From the NCBI GenBank assembly GCA_029204225.1, contig CM055109.1, positions 20,766,349 to 20,830,348 on the forward strand: DNA of 64,000 bases, written 5' to 3'. The translations under genes were made by a program, and so were the position numbers. This document shows positions 34,616-45,000 of this stretch, piece after piece; the stretch's first letter is position 1, and each line of letters opens with the position of its first letter. The notes under the pieces are model-generated. The model worked only from the letters and a program-made list of their open reading frames with translations. It ran no database searches and was not told the origin of the DNA. Source of the DNA: Diphasiastrum complanatum (lineage: Eukaryota; Streptophyta; Lycopodiopsida; Lycopodiales; Lycopodiaceae).

Positions 34616-36341
34616 ATGGCGCCTAAGAAAAAGGGGGGTGCCCCTACACCCCCACCCCCCCCCCCCTCTATTCATCTCTTCTCCTCCCCCACCATCTGCG
34701 ATGGAGGGGGATGTTATTTCACCTACAGCAATGAAGAAACTCTCATCACCGCTGGATGCACTTGAAGGCTCCATCACTGGCTATTTTTACCGACACTATA
34801 CTTGCTGTCACAGAAACGCCTGCAAATCAACAAGCCACGATCGATTACACTCCTTCCAAGCCTATTGAGAGTCTTTAGGCCTATGATATCGTTTTCATCC
34901 AAAACGAAATCCTCAGCCTTAAGAAACAGTTACACTTTTTTGAAATGGCAAATGGCAAGTTGGTTATGGATCTCGTGGGTGTCAAAGAACGGGTGGAGCA
35001 GCTTGAGCAAGAAAATGTATATCTTAAGCAACGGATTGCAGAACATGTACCGCCTTCGGACGAAACTTCCAACAAAATATTTTGCTTGGAAAAACAAGTT
35101 GAAGAGACAAAGACATGGGAAGCATTCTTCAAACCGGACGATATGGGCAGGAAACTCTCATCACTTGCAAAACAGGTTGAAGAAACGACATCGATCCTCA
35201 AACAAGGTCATCACCCCCATATCTCAGCCTCTATGATGGATAACAATTTGGAGACAGTTTTGGATGAACAAGCTAGAAGAGCTAAAAAAGGCTCTTAATA
35301 TTAGAGTAAGAGGCATTGCCAACGGCAGTAAACCAATAGAAGAAGCTACAGATTTACTCGTTTCCAAGTTATCCCATGTTGTTGATGGTTTGTCATAGTT
35401 GCACAGAATCGCGTTTCTAGGAGGAGACATTTCGGAAACTGCGTTTCTGAGAAACGCATTTCTCCTCCCATAATCGCAAAAAAAAAAAAAAAGATTTTTT
35501 TTTTTTTTTGGAAAAATAGCTTATGGCTGAAATTTTTTTTAGGGGATCAATGGTCAAACGAGCGTTTTGCCTCTCATAAGTGTAGTAGATGGGTCACAAA
35601 CAGATATTATTTTCAATAGCTATTTGGTTGTTATTTGCTCTGGTTTTCAATAAATGCTCAGGGGGTCCGGGGGGCGGTAGCCCCCCGGTGGGGGGTTTGG
35701 GGGGCAACACCCCCCAACGGCAGGGTCCGGGGGCTGCCGGTAGACCCCGGCCCCGACGTTAAGGCCTCTTCATGACTTGGCCTTCCAACTCCCTAAGCAA
35801 AAACACACTTACTGGGACCATTTGTGATCGTAACAGACAGACTAGAAGTTAGTTTTGAATTTTTATCCTTGACAGAACCCAACATGGATTAATGCACCTG
35901 AACTGGACCATCCTGCACCCGAAACAGTCGGTAAATTACACAATAATTATGCTCTTAATTAGAGCTTTCACCTGATACCCATATTGCACAAAAAAAAAAC
36001 CAAAAATTAAAAAAAAAAAATTTAAAAAAACGTTCCTGAAAAAAAATTCCATATTTCCGAAACGCGTTTCAAAAACACAGTGCAACTATGGTTTTAATAC
36101 GGCATGGCGTAGTAAATTTGATGACAACATTCTTTTTATCAAATTTTGCTCGCTTCAACACCGCAATGCAACCCTTCGGCTTAGAACAAAACTCAAAGGC
36201 ACTTTCATTTATATGGATGATGATTTGACAAATACCCAATGGTTAGCAAGAAAAAAGATTATTCACGAAGCAAAAGAAAAAGGGCAAAGGGTCGCTTTTA
36301 TCGACGGCAAACAAAGATATTTCGACCTCCTCTCACACTAG
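34616..36341 (+). pseudogene. LINE copy f ORF1, interrupted
   Basis: ORF1 begins at ATG 34616 (MAPKKKGGAPTPPPP), basic then proline-rich, with frame breaks. A coiled-coil-rich open stretch runs 34945-35298 (VKERVEQLEQENVYLKQRIA, KQVEETKTWEAFF). The frame enters VVDGF at about 35390, is broken by the inserted element (35394-36090), and continues NTAWRSKFDDNILF, GTFIYMDDDLT and RYFDLLSH before TAG 36339-36341. DG(F/L)xTAW and (I)YxDDxLT are shared with copies b and g, defining the ORF1 C-terminal domain of this family. Confidence 0.82.
35394..36090. mobile_element. Small non-autonomous hAT-like element (697 bp)
   Basis: The termini CATAGTTGCAC (35394) and GTGCAACTATG (36080-36090) are identical to those of hAT-A. 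The right 170 bp match the left subterminal part of hAT-A in reverse (poly(A/T), ATATGGGxATCAGGTGAAA, GCACCTGAAC-like). The interior holds a very G/C-rich hairpin block (35660-35755) and no ORF. The target duplication is imperfect (GGTTTGT against GTTTTAAT). It interrupts ORF1 of LINE copy f. Confidence 0.82.
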
Positions 36342-36368
36342 GAACTCAGGGCTCCCGGGTTTAGGAGC
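36339..36368 (+). promoter_or_regulatory. ORF1 UAG and downstream stem-loop (copy f)
   Basis: TAG G is followed by a stem GCTCC (36351-36355), loop of 8 nt, GGAGC (36364-36368), with a 9-nt spacer. The frame after TAG stays open (ELRAPGFRSCSRSPTTLRLG) into the endonuclease without an ATG. Confidence 0.55.
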
Positions 36369-37193
36369 TGCTCGAGATCCCCTACCACTTTGAGACTTGG
36401 CTTCTGGAATTGTAATGGTTTTTTATCATTATCATCAGCAGGAGATTTTGCTGATTTTATTAGCAGATGTGACATTTTGTTGTTGGCTGAAACCCATGAA
36501 TCTTTATATCATCCTCTTCCACATATACAGGATTACTCTTGGCATTCTGTTTTCCGCCCATTTGTGAGGGAAAAACATGTCATGGATCTGGCGGTAGCTT
36601 GTTTATACAGAGCCACCGCAATTAAGATAGTTAAGCAAGATTCATATGCTCGCTATATATGGCTACATACTACTGGTTCACTCTTGGTATTACCTCAGGA
36701 CATTTATATGGTTGTATGTTATTTCGCTCCACAGACTTCGGCGTTTGCTGAATTTGGTGGGGACCCATTTCAAGCACTTTCAGATGATATTGCTGTTTTT
36801 TCTCAACAGAGCTACATTTTATTAGCAGGAGATTTCAACACCCACACTAGTTCCAGACAGACAGAATTTCATGCAGATACTGACTTTCTCCGGCTTCACC
36901 CTCTGGATATGGGACTAGATCGAGTATCACAGGATGCACACACTTCAGTTACATCTTTTGGAGAGCAGTTGATTACTCTTGCGGAGACACATTCTCTTGC
37001 CATCTTGAATGGCCTCACACAGTGGCCTTCCTCATCAGCGTTTACATGTTATCCTCATGGTGGAGGACATAGTGTTGTTGACTACTTTATTGGATCACCT
37101 ACTTTGATCCCTCACATCTCTGATTTCTCCATTACACCTTCTACCATTTCTGATCACTCACTCTTACGCCTCTCACTTGGTTACATGCCATAG
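36342..37193 (+). CDS. LINE copy f ORF2, APE-type endonuclease part
   Basis: This is open in the ORF1 frame from just after the TAG. The apurinic endonuclease-like domain has LGFWNCNGF, LLLAETHES, ILLAGDFNTHTS, and the C-terminal GGHSVVDYFIGSP and ISDHSLLRLSL motifs. These are the N, E, D-N, D and S-D-H catalytic signatures of LINE endonucleases that nick target DNA. It stops at TAG right after the domain because a deletion removed the linker and the first RT motifs. Confidence 0.88.
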   Translation, partial: ELRAPGFRSCSRSPTTLRLGFWNCNGFLSLSSAGDFADFISRCDILLLAETHESLYHPLPHIQDYSWHSVFRPFVREKHVMDLAVACLYRATAIKIVKQDSYARYIWLHTTGSLLVLPQDIYMVVCYFAPQTSAFAEFGGDPFQALSDDIAVFSQQSYILLAGDFNTHTSSRQTEFHADTDFLRLHPLDMGLDRVSQDAHTSVTSFGEQLITLAETHSLAILNGLTQWPSSSAFTCYPHGGGHSVVDYFIGSPTLIPHISDFSITPSTISDHSLLRLSLGYMP

Positions 37194-37196
37194 GTC

Positions 37197-37443
37197 AGGC
37201 TGGATTCAGACCAGGATACTCTACCTCAGATCAGATTTTCATTTTGAGATGCATCGTTGAGGAGGCACGACATCAGAGACAGAGAGTTTATTACTGCTTT
37301 GTGGACTTCCGCAAAGCTTTTGACTCAGTTCCAAGACATCTTCGGACGAGACTATTGCTGCGATCATTACTTTATATGAGCGCATTTGGGCTCGTTTCAG
37401 GGACGGTAGTGGTTGGTCCCCACTGATACATTCTACCATTGGA
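37197..37443 (+). pseudogene. LINE copy f ORF2, RT fingers, frameshifted
   Basis: QAGFRPGYSTSDQIFILRC and CFVDFRKAFDSVPRHL correspond to RT motifs 2-A, with the catalytic Asp in VDFRKAFD. A deletion and shift after PRHL separate it from the intact frame starting at 37444. Confidence 0.8.
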
Positions 37444-38976
37444 GTGAAGCAGGGATGCCCCTTATCACCTACTCTCTTTGCACTATATATTGATGACCTC
37501 GAGCGGATTATTCACGAGGAAGGTGGAGAGGGCTGTCCCTTAGCAGATCTTATTATTCCCATTCTCCTATACGCTGATGATGTGGTTCTTCTCTCCTCTA
37601 CAGTTGGCTTACAGAGACACCTTTCTGCTTTACATCGCTTCTGTCAGCTTTGGGGATTGACGGTTAATACTAAAAACACCAAGATTATGGTGTTCAACAC
37701 CAATAGACAGCATATGAGAGATGTGACCTTCTATTATGATGGGTTGCCGATTGAGATTGTGACCTCTTACACTTATTTGGGAGTACTTTTCTCTGGTCCA
37801 CTACTTACATTTCGACCGGCAGCTCTCACCAGACTCCGTAAGGGGCATACTTTTCTTGTTCATATGGAGAGATTCTGTTCCACATATTATGTACAAGGCC
37901 CTACTACCAAATGCTTGCTATTTTTTGCCACTGTCTCCCCGGTTGTTTTATACTCTGCTGAGACTTGGTGTCCACATTTATCCCGTGATACTTGGAGGGA
38001 TCTTACTCGTATGCAGATTCTCATGCTCAGCAGGATGATTAGGGCTAAGCCCTCGATACCACATGATATCATATTAGCGGAGTGTACTTCCCCTCCCCTG
38101 GCTATCGATGCTATGTTTCAGATCATTACCTTTCTTCACAGGATATCAGAGTTAGACACTTCCAGATATGTTGTTGCTGCTCTCACTTCGTCACGCACCA
38201 TTGCTGGACAGGGGGCCAAGCATTCTTGGTTTGGCAGTGTCTCAACCCTTCTTCGGACTTGGGGCTTATCTGTACTTGATCTTCCAAACGGGACCCATGA
38301 TTATATCAAACAGCATATTTATCGAAGTTACATACGCACTATATGGTCACAGCCTAACCCTGATAAGGTCAAGATACATTGCTATGGCACACATCTACTA
38401 CGGTTGGATACTACAGGTACTCCTATCCTTCCAGCATATCTTACACAGCCATTATCTTTTGGTCTGAGGTACCGTATGGGACAGCTTCGAGTCTCTTCAC
38501 ATCAGCTAGCTATCGAGATGGGTAGATACACGAACACTCCCAGATTGCAGAGGATATGTCAGCTTTGTTCTCTTCAGGAGGTGGAGGATGAGTTTCATTT
38601 CATCTTTCGATGTCCGGTATATTATGAGATCAGAGGGCGATACCACTCTTTATACAGAGATACTCCTCTCACGTTGCGATCCTTCCTCGAGTATCCAGAC
38701 TCCAGATGTGTAGGTCTTCTATTGAGAGAGATGTATACTCTACGAGCTTCACTTCTACCTACCCCATATATGGATCATAATCAGGCTCATATTACCCAGT
38801 TTTTCCAGAAGCGAGACAGAGAGGATATTTCAGTTGTGGATTTTGAGGTCCCCATTCGGAGATCGAAGACACAGAGAGTCTCACATACTTCTGCTAGATC
38901 CAGGAAAACCAGATTTTCACGTGCTTCCCGCCAGTCTACAGCACGCTCCACTACTACTATCACTCAATATTTCTAG
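37444..38976 (+). CDS. LINE copy f ORF2, RT palm to C-terminus
   Basis: This is an open 510-aa frame. It has KQGCPLSPTLFALYIDD (RT motif B), LLYADDVVLL (catalytic YADD), NTKNTKIMVFN (motif D region), the thumb, and a long linker with SPVVLYSAETWCP and LGLSVLDLPNGTH-like blocks. A CX2CX9HX4C zinc motif (ICQLC...HFIFRC) with YYEIRGRYHSLYRD follows. The C-terminal tail has NQAHITQFFQKRDRED, a PCNA-box-like motif, then a basic Ser/Arg-rich region ending TTITQYF. Being a continuation of a broken ORF2, the start is not a true start. Confidence 0.9.
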   Translation: MKQGCPLSPTLFALYIDDLERIIHEEGGEGCPLADLIIPILLYADDVVLLSSTVGLQRHLSALHRFCQLWGLTVNTKNTKIMVFNTNRQHMRDVTFYYDGLPIEIVTSYTYLGVLFSGPLLTFRPAALTRLRKGHTFLVHMERFCSTYYVQGPTTKCLLFFATVSPVVLYSAETWCPHLSRDTWRDLTRMQILMLSRMIRAKPSIPHDIILAECTSPPLAIDAMFQIITFLHRISELDTSRYVVAALTSSRTIAGQGAKHSWFGSVSTLLRTWGLSVLDLPNGTHDYIKQHIYRSYIRTIWSQPNPDKVKIHCYGTHLLRLDTTGTPILPAYLTQPLSFGLRYRMGQLRVSSHQLAIEMGRYTNTPRLQRICQLCSLQEVEDEFHFIFRCPVYYEIRGRYHSLYRDTPLTLRSFLEYPDSRCVGLLLREMYTLRASLLPTPYMDHNQAHITQFFQKRDREDISVVDFEVPIRRSKTQRVSHTSARSRKTRFSRASRQSTARSTTTITQYF

Positions 38977-39198
38977 CTTGCTCGTAGCTAGTCTCCTCCA
39001 CAGAGCAGGTGGTTAAGCTCTTGCATTGTACCCTCACAAGCTGGTGGTCAAGCTTTGATACTTCTTCTTAGAGATAGAGAAAGAGATATGCTAGTTCTTT
39101 TCTTTTTGCTAGTAAATAAGTCCGTATGCGATTAATGCTCCTCACTTTTTGTACTCTCTTTTGTCTTATGTACCTTTGGGTACCGAAAGACGTTAATA

Positions 39199-39329
<131 letters not shown>

Positions 39330-39330
39330 T

Positions 39331-40571
39331 ATGGCTCCCCTTCGTGGCTCAGCCCCCCTCACTCCACACGTAGCTCCTCCTGCTCCCCTGCCATCTCCTC
39401 CTCGCTGGAATCAACCCCCCCCCCCCCCCCCCCCCCGTTGTCCGCCCACCCCCTGCCCTCACTGGAACCACCCCCCCCCCCCAAGCTGTCCGCTCACCCC
39501 ATGTCCTCACTGTTGGTCCAGACCCTGTCCTCGCTACAAAACCCCCCCTGCCCTCGATGTCTGCCCACCCCCTCCCCCCGCTGCTTGTCCAGACCCTGTA
39601 CTCGCTGCCTACCCACCCCCTGCTAGTCCAGACCCTGCCTTTGTTGCCTGTCACCCCCCCTTGCACTCGCTGCCTCTGATGCAGCACCCCCCCCTCCCGC
39701 CTCTGCTCTTCCTTCCCCTCTCATCTTCTTCCTCTTCCACCTCTTCTGCATCTTCATTGATCTCCAATCCTATCAATCTGGCCCTACCGGCCTCCTTCCT
39801 ATTCCTATTTCCCACAAATCCACAATTCCCCCATCTATAGTACCTATCCCATACACTCCCTCCAAATCAATTGAACTATTTTCCTCCTGGGAAGCTGACC
39901 AAATGAAAGCGGATTTCCAGCTTTTGAAACAAGAATTTTCACAACTGTAGGGAATAGTGGTCACCTTACTCAAAGAAAAGAACCTGTTGCAATCCAAAGT
40001 TGCCTCATTAGAACAAGCGATCAGTACTAAACAACTTGCGGTCTCGGAATCAGCTACCACCATGATACGGGAACTTGAAAATAAGATGGAACAACATAAA
40101 GAAGAAACCCTCTCATGGGCAACAGTATTAAAGAAAGGCATCAAGCCTAGCGCTCCCATCTCCTCGGCCATCTCAGCCACCATTTCGGGAAACTGGTCAA
40201 GGGAGCAAAAGGCACACAACATTAGGGTTCGTGGCATACCGGACACACAGGATGCCATTGCCGAGGCTACGAGATTTCTCGAGACCACTATAGTACATGT
40301 GACAGATGGGCTAGATACAGCTTGGAGGACCACCAGAGATGCAGCTACGTTGATCGTTCGCTTCACATCCCTAGACAGCCGCAGAGAGGCTTTACGCTAT
40401 AGAGCCCAGTTACGTGGCACTACCATATATACGGATGACGATCTTACCTACATCCAAGTTGAGGAGAGGCTTAAAGCCTTCCAGGTGGCTCGAGAGACTG
40501 GTAGACGGGTTATATATCGAGATGGCCAGATACGATTTGTTGCTGACACCCCTAGCAGTTCCCAGAGCTAG
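39331..40571 (+). pseudogene. LINE copy g ORF1
   Basis: It begins MAPLRGSAPLTPHVAPPAP after the (CT)n tract; a proline-rich region with poly(C) runs follows and the frame shifts. A TAG at 39947-39949 precedes the open 39957-40571 segment, which has a coiled coil (LLQSKVASLEQAIS, MIRELENKMEQHKEE), NIRVRGIPDTQDAIAEATRF, DGLDTAWRTTRDAATL, GTTIYTDDDLTYIQVEERL and RRVIYRDGQIRF. It ends with TAG at 40569-40571, in the same frame as ORF2. Confidence 0.82.
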
Positions 40572-40611
40572 GAATTCGGGGGCCCCGGGATTGGGAGCAT
40601 CCCAGGGCCCC
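40569..40611 (+). promoter_or_regulatory. ORF1 UAG and downstream stem-loop (copy g)
   Basis: TAG G is followed after a 7-nt spacer by a long stem-loop: GGGGCCC, mismatch, GGGAT, 7-nt loop, ATCCC, mismatch, GGGCCCC (40579-40611). Compared with copy b the inner stem changes GGGAT/ATCCC to GGGGT/ACCCC, a compensatory change. The frame continues without stop or ATG into the endonuclease. Confidence 0.65.
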
Positions 40612-41198
40612 ATCCATACCATCTTCAGATTGGGGCATGGAACTGTGATGGCATCCACTCATCTTCTACAGCAGGTGATCTGATTGACTTTATCACTGGT
40701 CGAGACCTATTGTTTTTCATGGAGACTCACGAGAGCCAAGTGCGCGGTTTACCCACCTTCCCGGGATACAGATGGGATTCAATTAACACATCTGAGACTA
40801 GATCAGCCATTGGTCATGGTTCGGGAGGAGTGGCTTGTCTATACAGAGAGTCCCTTCATCAGATGTTTGAGTTTGTCAGGCATGATGAGCATGCACGGTA
40901 TATTTGGCTTCGTATCACAGGACGAGCGATTGGTTTGGACATGGATATCTTCATTGCTGCCAGCTATTTTCCTCCAGAGTCCTCCTCCTTTGTTGAGGGT
41001 GTTGGCTCACCTTATTTGGACCTTTCAGTGCATACCATCAAATTTGCAGAGCAAGGGCATATTTTCCTCACTGGGGATTTTAATGCCCGGACAGCTTCAC
41101 AACAGACAGAGTTCCATGATGCTACAGATCAGATGCGAGTCCATGCCCTTGATAGTGACAGACCGGGACCTATTACTTCATATGGTGAGTACCTATAA
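40572..41198 (+). pseudogene. LINE copy g ORF2, partial endonuclease
   Basis: This open frame follows the ORF1 TAG: EFGGPGIGSIPGPHPYHL then QIGAWNCDGIHSSSTAGDL, FFMETHES and ILTGDFNARTASQQTEF-like motifs of the APE endonuclease. The frame stops at 41198 outside homology. The post-stop linker resembles that of copies b and f at the protein level (PGxGS, HL(Q/R)IG). Confidence 0.82.
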
Positions 41199-42390
41199 TC
41201 TACCAGCATGATGTAGCAACTAATAACAATGGCCCCATACCCAGGCATGCAGAATGGCACCATGCTATGCTTGGTCGCAGATCCCACCTAAATTCAACTT
41301 TTATAGCTGAGTCCATGACATTCATCCTGAACCTATCCTCAGTTCGTAAGGCTAAACCTTACGACACTTTGACCCAGCTTGGGTGGAGTTCCTAGCCTGG
41401 CCCAGCCCTCACTGTAGATTGCAGTCCACTAGCTTTTGGGAATAGATCCATCCTGGGTCATGTTCCATCTAAGCCAGCCCCGAATTTAAGCATATAGAAG
41501 AACTTGGTGTGCTCAAAGCATTTAGATGCATCAGTAACAAAACGTTCTTGCTGAGAATGTGCATAAGATATCTCGTCTTTTCATTTAAAATACATAGAAA
41601 CCAATTTCCTACATAAACTCTATATGTGGCTTTAAGATTTACAAAAAACAGATGTGAAGTCCAACTCTAACCTTGGACATTGACATGTTGTATCTATGTT
41701 TAACTACAAGATAAAAACGTACATAGTAAGAATCATTGTGTGGGATTGACCAAAAACTTTGCAGCATCAACTAGAAGATAAGCATTCAATTATAGGGAGC
41801 TAGCACACACTAATGAAAACAAGTTACACAAACATAGAAGAGGGTGCCAGAACAAATTACTAAAGCATTGTTCTAACATATTTCAACTGTAACCTTGTCT
41901 AGGAATTTGGATCCTCAAAAGCTTGAATCACCTAGAAAGGAGAGGATTGAGCATCATTGCTACATGGCATTCAGTCACATTGAAATGAAGTCAATATGAA
42001 AGTCCACAAGAACTTTGAATATAAAAGATAAAGGATAATACAGATATCAGTATAAATCAGCCTCTGAAGAACCAAGAGTAACTTTTAAAGTGAAAAATTA
42101 AGCAAGACTAGACATATCTATCCCTTAAACAGTGTCTGAATTATGGATTATGGCCAATGTTCCAGTGAATTCTTTGAGAAGAACCACAAAGACCAAGTTA
42201 ACAATGTCCAGTAGAAGAAAGGCACTTAACGATTGTCCAACTTGAACTACTCTACTTGCATCTATCAAATGTGTTACAGCTCTACAGGGAAACATCCAGT
42301 AGGAAGCAACCTTATACATTCTGCTAAATGCAAGATAAGTCAACCTACTTGTTTAAGCTCTGCAGTTCTCCAAACAATTGATTCAATTAC
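41199..42390. other. Intron, nothing recognised
   Basis: AT-rich sequence between LINE copy g and a CPSF100 exon (donor GTAATT at 42390). No repeats or frames of note. Confidence 0.5.
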
Positions 42391-42646
42391 CTTCTACAGT
42401 AGGTTGATTTGTCCCGGTTTCAGATGTAACCATATCTACTGGGCCTGTGCCATTTGCAGTGCCAGAAGATGCTTTAGCCTCTTCTTCTGCAGCCTCACTC
42501 GCTTTACGAGCCTCCTCTTTCAGTCGAAGCTGTTCCTCCTCGTATGCTTTCAGTTCATCTCCAGTCAAAGGTATTTTTTTGCTCATTGTCACTTTCACCA
42601 CCTTAGGAGGTGGTTCTGTTTGCAATAAACGAGCCAGTGTTCCAAA
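42391..42646 (-). CDS. CPSF100: CPSF100 exon
   Basis: This exon is 256 nt, phase 0 in and phase 1 out. It encodes FGTLARLLQTEPPPKVVKVT, MSKKIPLTGDELKAYEEEQ and an acidic Ala/Glu/Thr-rich end (TEGN-like). It corresponds to FGTLARMLQSAPPPKFVKV...EELIAYEEEQNRLK of Arabidopsis CPSF100. Acceptor is TGCAG (42648-42647). It sits alone between 10.5-kb and 19.4-kb introns. Confidence 0.95.
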
Positions 42647-43639
42647 CTGCAGCAAAAGCACATCACAGTGAAATGCAATCCACAAGACAAATAACAGATC
42701 AAACTCCACATCATGGTAAATTGTCTACTTTCCTGAAAACAAATGCATAAATCAAGAATCACAGGGAAGAACCAATCGCTCAACTAGCAATTTGTTCCTA
42801 AGTAGTTTACGGGCCTTTCTTGCAGTTTCAACCGAATGAAGACCCTTTATATACAGACTTCCAAGAAGCAGATTAATCATATGGGCTAAGACTATTTTCT
42901 CTAAAAAGTTTTTCACTTACAGGCAGTAGATTTACGAACAAGGATGATTTTCAACAACAAAACATTCCAGGCTTCCGATTGGCATGTGCCTGTCAACTCT
43001 GGTTCTCGTTTTCTTGCCAGGAAGCTATGTTAACACCAGAAATTCCCATGTTACTAGCAAGAGCCAACCCATTCCTCTACTTCAAAATGTTTGTGCGTCA
43101 CCAAAGAAAATAAAATTGACACACCATGCCTTGATATCCTATCCTGGTTCATGTTCTGAGCCATGCAGTTACAGAATATACACACACCTCAAGAAATGTA
43201 AATGTTTAAGAGCACTCCAATGATCCTGCCATTTCCACAATGATCTAGGTTGCTCTCTTTTTGTACATAGCTCTTGACAAGATTTATAATTATGTTTTGG
43301 TATCCAAAATTCAAATGACAAGTGATGTTACAATGAATTAATAGGAGGGTAAATCATCAAGCCGAGATGAAATTATGCAGCACCTTTTTATCTATATTTT
43401 GTCTTAAAATACCCAACAACATATGATTTTGAAGCATAAAAGTTTGCAGTTCTGAAAATTCTAGAAGCTAACTGGGTATCTTCTAGGTTGAGACACGAGT
43501 GCAGAAGGTAAGACCAGGTTTCAATAAACGTTGGAAGGACGCTACCCCTATGGGTTATCAATCAAAGATGATTTGTTCTAGGAGTGAGCACAGTTCATGA
43601 TATCCTAGTTTCAATTCCTCTCTTAAGATTGCACAGCAG
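42647..43639. other. Intron, nothing recognised
   Basis: This is the 3' end of the 10.5-kb CPSF100 intron. No recognised element. Confidence 0.5.
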
Positions 43640-45000
43640 TTGCATGTAACAGGAACTGGAGAACGTTCTCTCTTATTCATAAAAAGAGGAGAACGTACTT
43701 TCCACCTCTCAACTGAACAGGTTTGTACACGCCAACCCACGACTGCTAGGGAGGCTAAAGTCAACAAGAGAGCCCATACGGGTAATGAGTTTGGGTGCGA
43801 AGTACGTACTATGAAGTTTGAACATTGAATTTTGACTTTGGAAATTATATAAGTTCAAATTGAGATTTTGATTGAATGAATTTTGGAAAATTCTGCAGGT
43901 CAATCCCAAAGATGTCAATGTGGCAAGGGTTCTAGACTTGCCACCGAGAGTATAGAAGGAGAAGGATGTGTATGCATTCCTCCATCAAGACGCCCTATTG
44001 ACTAAGCTTAATTCCCAAACCCCAATGCTCATTTGCCAATTCAAGAATCAAACTTGAAATAGAATGATCAGTTAGAAAAATTTCAACTTAGTAAATTGCA
44101 TCCATGCATAACACTTCATTGTAGATTGAATATTCAAAGTTGTAAGTTGTAAGCTCGAAGTTGTAACAATAGCCAACCCTGGTGTGCCACTTCAACTGTT
44201 GCATTGCGTTGGAGGAGGCAAGGAGAGGTTACTGGCTCTTGTGCTATCAAGGACAAGGAACTTATTGACTCCTCAGGTTCAAAGATCTACAAGGAAGAGT
44301 ACAAATTTTTTGAAGGTGGGATATCAGATGTTCCGAAATTTCCGAAACGTTCCGGAACGAGCATTCCAGAACGTGATCAGAACTCTACATTCCGGAACAC
44401 GACGCATCTAATGCTCTAGATCGATTCCAAGTTCTAACATATGAGTCATGATTCCTAAGTCCTGACATTTACGCAGCCATCCTGGAGGAGCAACGATACC
44501 TTGACATAATACACTACATATTTTTGTTACAATTTGCACACATTGAATTCTGTTATAACGTACAACTTGATTTTCTATTGTTGATGGATATTGAAGTTTG
44601 AAACTCAAAACTACCTAGTACTATTTATATCTGAGATTTGAGCTTTCAATTTTCAATTTTAGATATTGCCATTGACAGTTATACAATTTTGAGTTTACAA
44701 TGTTGAATGTAGTATGTAGTGTGTACATCACGGTGTATGTAATATGGAATTTAGATTCTAAAATATGAAACTCGAATGATGGAATCTAGATTCTAGAATA
44801 TAGAATTTGAATTACTGAATCTAGATTTTGGAATATCGAATATAGAATTTGACTAGGGGCCTCTTGTTAGCAACTTCACATAACTTGAGTCTCGTTAGAA
44901 CTAAGAACAAAGCTCTTTCAGTATTTACATTTTCTAACAAGTTACTTGTGATTATAACTACAACTTTAAGTTAATCTAAGACTTAAGTTAAAACTCTATA
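43640..45000. repeat. Probable degraded left LTR of Gypsy-C
   Basis: Several blocks align in order and orientation with 48620-49480: TGCCACCxAGA...GAGGATxTGxATGCATTC; GTTGTAA...GCCAAxCCT; GAGTCATGATT...GACATTATAC-like; and CACGGTGTA/CACCATGGTGT. Internal Gypsy sequence lies between the two. A 120-bp segment rich in TTCCGGAACG-type palindromes (44290-44410) is extra in this copy, perhaps a small hAT derivative. Exact LTR ends are not visible. Confidence 0.5.

Noticed and set aside
42233-42628. Plus-strand frame overlapping a CPSF100 exon
   Set aside because: Antisense shadow of the exon at 42391-42646; no domain.
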